Origin: Mycoemilia scoparia
Taxonomy: Eukaryota > Kickxellomycota > Kickxellomycetes > Kickxellales > Kickxellaceae
DNA: 64,000 bases
Assembly: GCA_027575805.1 (NCBI GenBank)
Contig: JANBPU010000021.1
Location: 1-64,000, forward strand
Direction of reading: 5' to 3'
The position numbers were made by a program, and so were the translations under genes. Shown here piece by piece: positions 11,530 to 21,540 of the stretch; within the stretch, counting starts at the first letter, position 1; every line of letters starts with the position of its first letter. The notes under the pieces are model-generated. The model had not been told where the DNA came from. It ran no database searches and worked only from the letters and a program-made list of their open reading frames with translations.

Positions 11530-14108
11530 ATGGAAGCACATATTGACAGCCTTGATGTGGTTAAGAATGTCGATTATATACTGGTAGCCGAATTCGACAT
11601 TGACGAGGGTTCCATACTCCGGCACCAATATCCACAACCTACCGGAGCAGACGAAAAGTAAGTCATACTCCTTTCTGTAATTTGTAAAGGAACATGTAAT
11701 GCCTATTTTGAAGACATTTAACCTGGATTGTGTCTGTGACTTTGCTTCATTTAGCCATATTGCCGAATTGATGCTGCCCGATGGTGCCCATCTTCGAGAA
11801 AATGACTGGACACTATTCTTTTTCAACCAAAAAGTTCCTGACGAAGACGGAAACCTACCAGAAGACGCACCACCGCTATTGTACGCATTGAGTTTAGTTA
11901 GAACTAAGCATGACAAGGGTGTAAGAAGGTCAGTATATAAATGGGACTACAAAAGCGAACCTCAAAATATAATAGTTTACATCTAAAGAATAATGTGATA
12001 TTAATGGTTTGGACTTATTAGAGGTGCTGTGGTTAAAGCAATGGCAGTTTGCACCAGACACCAATTTCTTCATATATATAAGGTAAGCAGCATCCCAGAT
12101 CCAGTATATCTTGACAAACTCCTTTAGAATGCCAAGCCTATTTTGCTATTACTTTTCATTAACAAAATATTTATGACATATTTCCAGCCAATATTATTGT
12201 TAGCGCTGGAAAACTATTACCGAACTCCAACTGTAGATACCCTTGCACAACTGTACAATTCTGTCAATACTATGGATTTATCTGGAATGCCAAGGCTTAG
12301 TCGCAGCGAAAGAATTATACTTCGGTTTTCGGATGACCAAGCGATGTTTGAAGAGAAATTCATCAGGCATCTTAACCAGATGAATGGTGGTGACTCTGCA
12401 AACATAGCGAATGGCAATCCTGGGTCGCCACACACCCAAGAAGGGGTAGACGAAGATAACGAGAATGGTCGCCACAAGACGCTTATTGACCTTTCATCGG
12501 GCCAAGTGCGGGTATCAACAGGAAAGACCAAGGATCGCCACTTTTATGATACCCAGGTCGTATATGAAGGTGTAAAGCTGCCAATTCGTGTTCCAATGAC
12601 CGTGTATCCCGAAGAAATTGGTGACTTTTCGCTCATTCAACTACTTAGCACATTTGGAAGCAATCCTCAATTTACAATCAGCTCGAGAGGTACACATCCG
12701 CACCTGGATTCGAGTGGGCAGTATACACATCCAATAATTCTCCTTATGAATGGTCTTTTAACCCAGAAGCGTATTATTTTCCTTGGACACAACAGGCCAG
12801 CAGGCGAAGTTTCCAACTACGTTTTGGCAGCTGTTGCATTGGGAAGTGGGGGCGGCGGCGTACTGCGTGGATTCGCTAACCGTGCATTCCCATACACCAA
12901 CTTGACTAATCTCGACACCCTGTTGGAATTCCCAGGCTATATTGCAGGGGTTACAAACCCAGCCTTTGAAGAGCACCCACAGTGGTGGGACCTTTTGTGT
13001 AATATCAACACCGGAAAAATTACAGTTAGCCCGACCCTTTACACGAATAATTCCGCGCCATCAGCACTTGGCTACCGAACTGCAGCTGAAACTATTAGGA
13101 AAAGTCTTGACTCGGCTGGACTAACTCGTAACAGATCCGTATCAGGACGAGATGTAAAACCAGACAAGTGGAACAACTCCGATGCGGATTTTATTCATGA
13201 TGTAAGCGTCTTAAATGTCATCCACATTGTGGTATCAGAATTCATTTTATTAAGCTAATTTCTATTTAACTATACTAGCTGATGGGCGCAATTGAGAGAC
13301 ATTATGGCGAAATTGCAATCCGATCCAAAGTAGAAGCCTACGTCAAAAGATTTTTGTCGATAACCGCTCTGTATGAGCATGACCGGAAAGGACATACTGA
13401 TTTGGGTGTGAACTTTTTTACTAGTGGAGGAGCTTCTGCAGCCGACTTTGGTCTCCATTTTTCAGACTACGAGTCCAAAGAGCGAGAATTGCTTCTCAAT
13501 CAAAGAAGAATCGAGGGCTTTATTGACACAATTTCATACCGAAATGCTTTGAAGGATTTCCAAGCACAAATGAAAAATAGCCCAATCCAAGGAATTGACA
13601 TCAATGCCTTGGTGAGTCGTTTGAAAAATGGTTCAAATCTTGACATAAATGAAGCCGAAGCCATTTACAAGATCCTTGATGAAAATGTTAATACTGATGA
13701 GCAGGTCACCGAGGTAAGCATTAGTCATTTTTTAAACATTCATCATCAGATCTTTGGTATAGGCATTTACATCTTGAGTTCAAATTGTCTATTGCAATTC
13801 TTTATTTTACATCTAGCTTCTTGCGACTCTTCCACAAAGTCAGGGAGGCTTGCACCCTTTGGCGTATGGATTTTACCATCCCTCGGTAAAGATCCGGCAA
13901 TATACCGTTAACTTATTTGAGCGGATAGAAAAGAATGAGGTAAAGCGCTGTCTATTGTTACATTTGTTGCTGAAGCTATGCCTTTTCATGATGAAAACTA
14001 ACATTTGCAATTTATTTATAGGCTGGTGCCCGGTATGTAAAGAGCGTCAACTTCTTCCACCAATGTGCATTTAGCAACCTCCGCCAAACATTTGCCACAA
14101 CAGCATGA
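11530..14108 (+). CDS. AFI1: Afi1/SPA-domain polarity protein (Arf3-interacting type), multi-exon
   Basis: Afi1-like proteins dock Arf3 at the polarised plasma membrane and belong to the wider DENN-related group. The start ATG at 11530 gives [20 protein letters not shown], then [15 protein letters not shown], the Afi1 docking-domain signature. The next exon has [19 protein letters not shown] and [12 protein letters not shown]. The long exon 12187-13200 carries [20 protein letters not shown], then the SPA region: [29 protein letters not shown], and [19 protein letters not shown]. The gene ends after [19 protein letters not shown], with TGA at 14106. About seven exons join in frame. It carries an acidic, low-complexity insert after HLNQMNGG (about 12375-12470). 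The function is inferred from the fungal family. Confidence 0.87.
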
Positions 14109-14317
14109 TATAGCTCAGATTTCTGGTTGCTGTGCACCACATTTTGCAAACCAATGCTTGCAACCATCATAAAACCATCATCTTTCATCCATTAGTAATT
14201 CTATCTTATTTTTCCATACTTTCCTACTATTGCTACTTTAATAATACTATTTTTACCTTAAACTGCAGTAAAAACCACTCTGTTCATATAATATGTAGAA
14301 TTGGATATGCTTTTGGC

Positions 14318-14475
14318 CAGATGGCAAGTTCTCCATTAAAAGGAAGCAGATTGGTGCCCTCATACATTCCCTGCAAGTCGGCCCATAAGTCATACGTTTT
14401 AGCTGGAGCCTGACTAGATTATTGGCTATTATCTGGGGTATTCTTCTGGTACACCTTCAAAGGAGATTATGCCAG
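14318..14475 (+). repeat. Repeat family X, copy 1
   Basis: About 155 bp, closely related to 23815-23975. Shared blocks are CCTCATACATTCCC, TGGCTGGAGCCTGAC-like DNA, and CTTCAAAGGAGATT. It is less similar to 14850-15010. There is no coding potential. In copy 3 the same block forms the interior of a MITE, so this copy is probably the core of a decayed element. Confidence 0.6.
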
Positions 14476-14849
14476 ATAATATACATGTTGGAGGAACTGA
14501 TAATTGGATCGACTTTATTGTAAGCTGATATAAATTGGTCTATGCAAATCATAAATGCCAACGGATTGACGGCAGGATTTGCTGAAGGCTTTTACCTAAG
14601 CTATGGGCTATCGTCCAGCCCTGTTAGTGCAAATTCAGTGTAATATTGATCCAACACACGACATGCCAAATTTGATATCTTGCAAAATTGACACCACATT
14701 TGAGAGGCTGGGACATCATTGATTTTATGTTTTAGCAGGATAAAGGATGGAGAGTGATCAGGCATATGGACTACTTAGACATTGCGCTTAGAAGGCTTCA
14801 AAGATAATCACTCAAATGTGCAGTCATTTGTACGCATAGCAAGGTCACC

Positions 14850-15010
14850 CAAAAGGGAGCCTTCTAGACAAATGACAGGTTCTCCATACAAAGGGAAAAC
14901 AATCTTGTGTCTTCATGCTTCCAGCAGATTTGGCCTATAAGCCATGCATTTTAGGCAGGTATTGGAGAGATTATTCTGGCATACTTTTTGAGAAGGCTCT
15001 TCCAAATGCA
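14850..15010 (+). repeat. Repeat family X, copy 2 (diverged)
   Basis: Collinear with copy 1: GGTTCTCCATACAAAGGG, then a CTTCATGCTTCC block, then GCCTATAAGCCATGCATTTT, then a TTATTCTGGCATAC block. It is more diverged than copies 1 and 3 and non-coding. Confidence 0.5.
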
Positions 15011-15162
15011 AGACCCATAAGATAACATGATGACCTACGGTTGAGGCAATATGCCCTCTTGACAGGGACACACATGCACTGCTAATTGTTGTTTGATCTG
15101 AACCTCAATTTGACTGTCCTATTGCTTTGCTTCCAATTCTATAGTTTTTATATTTCCTAAAA

Positions 15163-16687
15163 ATGATCAGGTCGGGAAATCGAATCCTATTTAGCAATTT
15201 GGGAAAAGGAGTAACTATGGCCAATTTAGCTCGCAGGGCCTACTCTGCTGGGCCAAGGAAACAGCAGCCCTCAGTCCTATACAATACTATGTGGGCAGCT
15301 GGGGTTATTGGTGTTTTGGGCTTTGGTGGTTTATACCTGACTGATGCTTCTGCTGGTATTCACAAATATGTCATAACCCCAGCCATACATCTGCTTGATC
15401 CTGAGCAGGCGCATGATATCACCATAATGGCCATGAAGTTCCGCTTATCACCGAGAGATCGTAAGCCCGATGATGATGCTCTAAAGATTAATGTATGCTG
15501 ACAATATTACAAGATATATGTGTATGCATACTGGACGACTATCCTATGCTAACTTTTACCTAAACTTGTTTTTTGTAATCAGATTTGGGGCAAAGATATT
15601 TCGAACCCAATTGGTATGGCTGCAGGATTTGATAAAAACTGCAATGCCACTGACAGTTTGTTTGATCTGGGATATGGTGTCGTGGAAGTCGGAAGCATAA
15701 CTCCTGAGCCCCAGGTTTGTACACATTTCTTTTCTCTGCCAAATTGTGATTTATCTGGAAATTTATTAGTCCTGACATATCAATATGCTGGAAATATTGG
15801 GTATTATAAATATGTAGTCTGGAAACCCAAAGCCACGACTTTTCCGTGTTGAAGAAAGCGAGGCTGTTATAAATCGCATGGGTTTAAACAATGTCGGAAT
15901 TGATGTATGCAAAGACAGGCTTAGATCAAGATTCTGGAAGCATGTAATCAACCAAAGCAAAACAGAAAAGCAAAATGCTACTGACATTGCTACCTCGATT
16001 AATAGGTCTGGTATCGAAAGCAAACTCCTCGGAATCAATGTCAGCAAGAACCATTCTGCCACAGAGGAATCATATGATGATTTTGTTAAGGGAATTAAGG
16101 AGCTTGGCTCATATGCTGACTATGTTGTGATCAACGTCAGCTGCCCCAATGTGAAGAACTTGGGTGCAAACTCCAACACAGATACTCTCGAACAGACTAT
16201 CTGTGCGGCTATTGAAGCCAGAGATTCATTGCCTGATGGCAGAAGGCCACCAGTTGTTATTAAGATCGGTCCTGATAACAGTGATGAGCAGCTTCACGAC
16301 ATTGCCGATGTTGCACTCAAATACAGAGTTGGAGGAATTATCACCACAAATACCACCAGACAGAGGCCTGGAAGCCTGGTTGGTGATGAGGAAAAGATTG
16401 CAGAGACTGGTGGATTGAGTGGAGCCCCACTAAAGGATCTTTCATTAGGGACCACCAGAAAAATGTACAAGCTTACTGGTGGCCAAATTCCCATTATTGG
16501 TTGCGGTGGCATCAGAAATGCTGATGATGCCATAGCCTATGCTAAGGCTGGTGCTTCCTTTGTCCAGATTTATACAACAATGATTTATAATGGTCCAGGA
16601 ATAGTCCGGGAAATAAAAGATGGCATTGTGTCAAAGCTTGAAGGAAAGAGGTGGAAGGACATCATTGGACAAGATGTTAAGGGTTGA
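15163..16687 (+). CDS. URA9: Dihydroorotate dehydrogenase, mitochondrial membrane type, three exons
   Basis: Oxidises dihydroorotate to orotate in pyrimidine synthesis, passing electrons to quinone. The N-terminus is a basic presequence (RRAYSAGPRKQQ) followed by a membrane helix (AAGVIGVLGFGGLYL) and the class 2 helical segment (ITPAIHLLDPEQAHDI). Introns are about 15493-15582 and 15715-15820; both joins keep the frame (GKDISNPIGMAAGFDKN, then GNPKPRLFRV). The FMN-binding barrel includes INRMGLNNVGID, GGIITTNTT, TGGLSGAPLKDLS and PIIGCGGIRNADDA. The catalytic loop reads NVSCPN (TGC at 16142), whereas class 2 enzymes have Ser in that place and class 1A have Cys. The membrane-bound architecture is clear. 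Downstream lies MITE B. Confidence 0.93.
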
Positions 16688-16789
16688 TTACTTTTCTCTA
16701 GAATACAAATACTCATTTATGAATACATGGCTAAACACCTATTTATCATTCAGTTTTTATGGCCGAAAATCACAAAATGTTAAACAAAA

Positions 16790-16908
16790 ATGAATGATAA
16801 TTTTTGAAGGGTGACCATTTAACAACAAATGTCGATCACTCATTTGATTGCGATTTCACCTATAATCGTGGACTACCAAAAATACCCTTCAAAAATTATA
16901 ATCCAAAT
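16790..16908. mobile_element. MITE copy B
   Basis: About 118 bp, non-coding, with ends GATAATTTTTGAAGGGTGAC and (other strand) ATAATTTTTGAAGGGT. It lies in the 444 bp gap between DHODH and the kinase relic, which otherwise shows no feature. Family members are A, C, D and E. Confidence 0.75.
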
Positions 16909-17131
16909 TCTCTATGATGAGCATTTTAACATACATTCATGCACAGGTTTTGACTATTGATTTTATCCCACAATAAACTCACTCTGTTTGAGTCATTAGT
17001 TCACAGCATTTTAATACAGCTTTTAGCATACCAATCAACTCTATCCTTAAGCTTTATAATCTACCTGGTTCTCTTAGCTACACATTATATTTTCTCATAC
17101 CACATTTGCCAACAATAATACAAAAAGCCAA

Positions 17132-18436
17132 ATGCACAATAGTAGAATGTGCTTGAAGAACGCTCGACATTTCACTGTTGGCACCTTTCATAATTCTTTT
17201 GCTATACCTAAATGCCCACTTCAGAGAAACTTTGCATCGCTACCTAACAGGAACCTCAATCAAAAGTTTTATGAGAACAGAGTGCTTGATCGCTATTCAT
17301 CACAGGATGCCAAGAAAGTTAGTCTATGACAATTGGTATTATTTGGATGCCAGCTAAATGAGGACAAGCTGCTTTCATCAGCAAACTATGTTAGGACTGA
17401 GCTTCCAGTCAGGATTTCTCACTGGGTTAGAGATTTTCAGTCACTTCCTTACATTGTTGGAACAAACCCACATATGCGTCTTGTCTATGACCTTTACTGG
17501 CAGGTATTTGATGAGATCAGAAAGTTTTCTCAAATTCGGTCCCTTGATGACAATCGTAGGTTTTGTAAGTTGCTGTCAAGGAATCTTGGTACACATTCGC
17601 ATGTGATCTCACAGCTAGGCTTGGGCGTGAATGAATGCTTAACACTGATAACACCAACAGAAATTGACCAGTTCATGAATAAAATGCTTGTAGCCCGCAT
17701 ATCACGGAGAACACTTGCTGAGCAGCACATTGCACTCAGTAACCAATTTGATGAGGACATTTTAAGTGTATCTGGAGAAAGCAGTTTTGACCATGCCCCA
17801 CTGGGATTTTCTACTCAACGTACTGGAATTGTCAAACCAGCATGCGACATCGCACAGCTCCTTCACGGATGTGCAATCAAGATCCAGGCTCAGTTTGAGG
17901 ATGCTTACGATCTTCCTCCAGATACAGCTCCCCAAATTGTTATTGAAGGGAACCGCGATGCTTCGTTCATGTGTGTTCCAGACAACATTGAGTACATTGT
18001 TTATGAGCTTTTGAAAAACTTAGTGCGAGCAATTCTAAAGAAAGGCCAAGCCAATAAGAGAGGTGTGAATGCTGATGCTTTGCCGCCAATATTTGTTACT
18101 ATATGCTCCAATGATCAGGATATAACCATCCGCGTGTCAGACCAAGGGGGCGGTATCCCATATGAGATTCTCCCACACACTTGGTCATATAGCAATCCAG
18201 AAAAGCTGCACTGCATGGATAGCTTCAACCAGGTCAACAAGCTTGAAGCAAAGGTATCCGAGAGTGAAAGGACATTCCCATTCTTGTCTTTTTGATTTGG
18301 TTTATCAATGTCAAGAGTCTATGCACAATATTGGGGTGGTGATATAGTTATCCGTTCTTTACCTGGTTATGGCGTGGATGCATATATTACCCTACCTCGT
18401 CTTGGAACGATGGTTGAAAATCTATCTATTGACTAA
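17132..18436 (+). pseudogene. Mitochondrial BCKDK/PDK-type protein kinase, broken by two in-frame TGA codons
   Basis: A single intron-free frame encodes a mitochondrial GHKL-type dehydrogenase kinase of about 434 codons. It has a basic presequence (MHNSRMCLKNARHF), ELPVRISHWVRDFQSLPYIV and GTNPHMRLVYDLYW (the regulatory helical domain). The N box is ELLKNLVRAI, the G1 box DQGGGIPYE, and the C-terminal part VYAQYWGGDIVIRSLPGYG. TGA at 17327 stands where homologs have Arg (VSL-stop-QLVLFG). TGA at 18293 falls in the second glycine box, where GFGFGL is expected but LSF-stop-FGL is found. The frame then stays open to TAA at 18434. Most neighbours have introns, so a processed (retro-copied) origin is possible. 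Alternatives are sequencing error or a 36-base intron covering the first stop; that intron would delete conserved residues. Confidence 0.72.
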
Positions 18437-18520
18437 TTTTTTGTTCTCTTAGCTTACCTCCTCTATACCGCTATTACAATTGATCCCAATATTTGATTCA
18501 AAGCAACCATTGACAGAATG

Positions 18521-18640
18521 TATCTTAATTTTTGAAGGGTGAAAGTTTACTAGTAAAACTGGACATCCATTTGGCTGTGATTGCTGTCCCTATAATGATT
18601 GGTCATCAAAATTCACCCTTCAAAAATTATCTCCCATATT
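18521..18640. mobile_element. MITE copy C
   Basis: About 118 bp with ends TTAATTTTTGAAGGGTGAA and (other strand) GATAATTTTTGAAGGGTGAA. The interior (AGTTTACTAGTAAAACTGG, CATCCATTTGGCTGTGATTG) is nearly identical to copy D at 51386-51510, so C and D are the most recent pair. It sits 85 bp downstream of the kinase relic. Confidence 0.8.
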
Positions 18641-18900
18641 AGAGAAGAACTCTAAACTAGATATATCTAAAATACAAGTTTAGCTTATTATTTCAATATT
18701 TTTATTATTGTACTATTTATTACCCCATAATTATTATTGTTTTATTTATTTATGATATAAAGACTATATTTTATATATATTTCTTATATTATGGGCAATG
18801 TAAACAAAGTTATGATAGAATACACTGCCTAGGATTCCATTTAACTTATTTTGACTGAGATACTATAACCCATTCCTATACCTTGTCAAAACAAAAGCTC

Positions 18901-19160
18901 TTTGACAACACATTTATTTCTATAAACCAAACCCTTAATAATAATAATTTATAATGGTAGCTAGATATGGTCTTCATGCTTGCCCATAGCATGAATATAT
19001 AGAAGAAAACTACAGTGCAAGCCATTGTAGCTTTATCTGCATTGCCTGCAGTTTTCTTTCATATATTCATGCTATGGGCAAGCATGAAGACCATATCTAG
19101 CTACCATTATAAATTATTATTATTAAGGGTTTGGTTTATAGAAATAAATGAGTTATCAAA
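18901..19160. mobile_element. Fold-back element, two 114 bp inverted arms
   Basis: The left arm 18901-19014 is a near-perfect reverse complement of the right arm 19046-19160, with about 31 bp between them. Both arms contain CATGCTATGGGCAAGCATGA and AATAATAATTTATAATGG in opposite orientation. The only visible changes are a few substitutions near the outer and inner ends. A right-arm-only relative with about 35 bp more of shared flank is at 43713-43905. No ORF is present. Transcribed, it would form a long hairpin. Confidence 0.85.
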
Positions 19161-19210
19161 GGTAATTGTATTTTTATTAGAAAGAAGATTTTTGGTTACA
19201 AATAATATTA

Positions 19211-20146
19211 ACAGACTAGGATTGTTCTGAATGAACCTCAACTGTCTGGCAAAGTTGGTACTGAAAAACTTTTATTCTGAATGGTCAAGATTTATTCAAA
19301 ATAGGGAAAAAGTACAAAGGTACAAGAAAAGTAGAATAATGAATGACAGACTAGGATCATTTAGAATGAACCTCAAATGTTCTGGAAAGTTATTAATAAA
19401 AAACTTGTATTCTGGATGATTCAGAATTATTAGGCTGTGAGCCATTTATGCCCACATTTAATAGTCCAGAGTCATCTTGAATGATTCTGGATGAATTTGG
19501 ATGGGAATTAATAGTTTCCTTTCTTACTAATTAATGATTGATTGCAACAGATCAAAATGATTCTGAATCACTCTGAATCATAATAATCTGTTTAGTGACA
19601 GACTAGGGTTGTCCGGGACGAGCCTCAACTGTTCTGGAAAAGTTGTTGCTGAAAGACTTTCGTCCTGAACGGTTAAGAATCGTTCAGAATGGTAAAGGAG
19701 GGAAAAGCACAAGGGTACGTGAATAGCAGAATAAAATATCGTTCAGGATGAATCTGAACGTGGAAAGGAATGTGAACAAAGGATAGTAATAGGAAGTTGT
19801 CCTGAATGGGAATGGATGGGTAGGAATGATTTATATGGGAATAATAAGGTTTAACTTTAATACTTCAAATCCTTTCAACCACAACTTTATTTTTAAATAA
19901 ATAAAAGTATGATTATATAAAAGGTAATGAAGCTGGCGAAACTCTTCATTGAACTAACTAAACTAATAAAAAGGAAATGACATTATGATTTTGAAACGGA
20001 ATTCTGAGTGATCCAGAATCACGCCGATTAACTGAAAGTTAATCTGAATAGTTCTGGATCGTCCAGAACGAATTTGAATCATTCAAACTTGATTGTAGCG
20101 AACCATGTAGGCCACGGCCTAACATTTAGTATTATTATTTTCTTTT
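19211..20146 (+). repeat. Repeat family R, three direct partial or full copies
   Basis: Copies begin with ACAGACTAGGATTGTTCTG (19211, truncated), GACAGACTAGGATCATT (19345, truncated) and GTGACAGACTAGGGTTGTC (19595). The third is about 550 bp and reaches a GTAGGCCACGGCC block near 20107. It is collinear with 20278-20821, including the shared block TACTTCAAATCCTTTCAACC (19860 and 20546). All are rich in TTCTGAAT/ATTCAGAA words. No protein-coding frame survives. An inverted fragment of the same TTCAAATCC...ACAACTTTATTT block lies at about 20222-20262, so the region has been rearranged. Confidence 0.65.
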
Positions 20147-20277
20147 TTTAGTAATTTTATAGTTGATTTTGAGAATGATACTCTCACTTTTACCTTTATA
20201 TAATTATATGTTTATTTTATTAAAATAAAGTTGTAGTTGAAAGTATTTGAAGGATTATAGTTATAGGGTATTATTTG

Positions 20278-21045
20278 TGACAGACCAGGGTTGTCTAGGA
20301 CAAGCTTCAACTATTCTGAAAAGTTAGTACTGAAAAACTTTTGTTCTGAACAGTCAAGAGCCATTCAGAACAGGAAGGGAAGGTAAAGTACAAGGGTGTG
20401 TGAATAACAGAATGAATTGGGATTGTTCAGAACAGTTCTGAATGAGGGGAAAGGAATATGATAAAAGAATATCAAATAATAATCATCTGGAATGATAATG
20501 GATAAGAGGGAATAATTCAAAATGAATAATTACTTATAAACTATAATACTTCAAATCCTTTCAACCACAACTTTATTTCTGAATAAATAAAAGTATGATT
20601 TTATAAAAGGTAAATGAAGATAGTGAAACTCTTCATTAGACTAACTAAACTAATAAAAGAAAAGTGAGGATTACAATCCTCAGGTTATAATCCTGGTTGA
20701 TCCAGAATTACTCTGATCAACTGAAAGTTGGTCAGGGTGATCCTGAATCATTCAGGATGAACTAATTCCATTTGGAATCATTTAAGGTAGACCATGTGGG
20801 CTACGGCCCAATAATTTGTTTTGAATCATTTCTTCTATTATCATTTTGGACAATCCCCCAATACTTGTCCATTATATTCTCCTGTCTTTGTTCAGAATGA
20901 TTCATATTATTCTGCTTTTCATATACCCTTGTGCTTTTCCCTTCTCCTCCTGTTCTGAATAATTTTTGACTATTCAGGATGAAGCTTTTTCAGTGACAAA
21001 TATTCAGAACAGTTGAGGTTCATTCCAAACAATCCTGGTCTGTCA
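20278..21045. mobile_element. Family R element with long terminal inverted repeats (about 770 bp)
   Basis: The element opens with TGACAGACCAGGGTTGTC and closes with the reverse complement of TGACAGACCAGGATTGTT. The terminal similarity extends inward about 130-150 bp on each side (for example CTCAACTGTTCTGAA and AAAGCACAAGGGT-type blocks). The interior has GTGGGCTACGGCCC near 20793. I see no transposase ORF, so it is non-autonomous. I could not fix a target-site duplication. The remainder to 21540 is AT-rich 3' flank of TUP1. Confidence 0.65.
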
Positions 21046-21540
21046 TAATGGATTGTACTAATCTTGAAACTTCCCAAATGCAATTAGATACAAAAATTAT
21101 TTTAAAAGTATTCAAGACTTGATGATTGCACAAAAGTTCTCAATTTGACTTTATTGCTTTTTATATCTATGAAATACATTAATAGTACAACACCAATACT
21201 ATTATCAATTATAGTTATAAAGGAAAAAGAGCTAAATATAAAATATAGGGCAGGAGATTTATTGAATATGAAGGGTAGTAACTTATGCCAAAACTAAAAA
21301 GTAAATAGGTATTGATGACCCAATAATGAACAGCAATACAATAAGATATGCCATTACAGAACAAAAAGAAAAGACAGAGATAAGTAGGAAAAAAGGTTGG
21401 AATGGCACAGTTTAAGGATTGATGGCTTAGTATATAAAAACAGACAGCCATATAGAGAGTGAAAAGTTATATTGTTGTATAACTACTAGCTCCTCACTAT
21501 ACTCCTTTTGAATAACAGCAATATCAATGCATATATGAGT

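Larger units (their letters stand above)
14109..15162. other. Intergenic region with two copies of repeat family X
   Basis: This 1.05 kb gap lies between the Afi1-like gene and DHODH. No gene is supported. It contains two related repeat copies (listed separately), with unremarkable AT-rich DNA around them. Confidence 0.45.

Noticed and set aside
17319..17354. A 36-base intron that would remove the first TGA of the kinase gene
   Set aside because: It is shorter than every other intron in the window and would delete the conserved QLVLFG segment.
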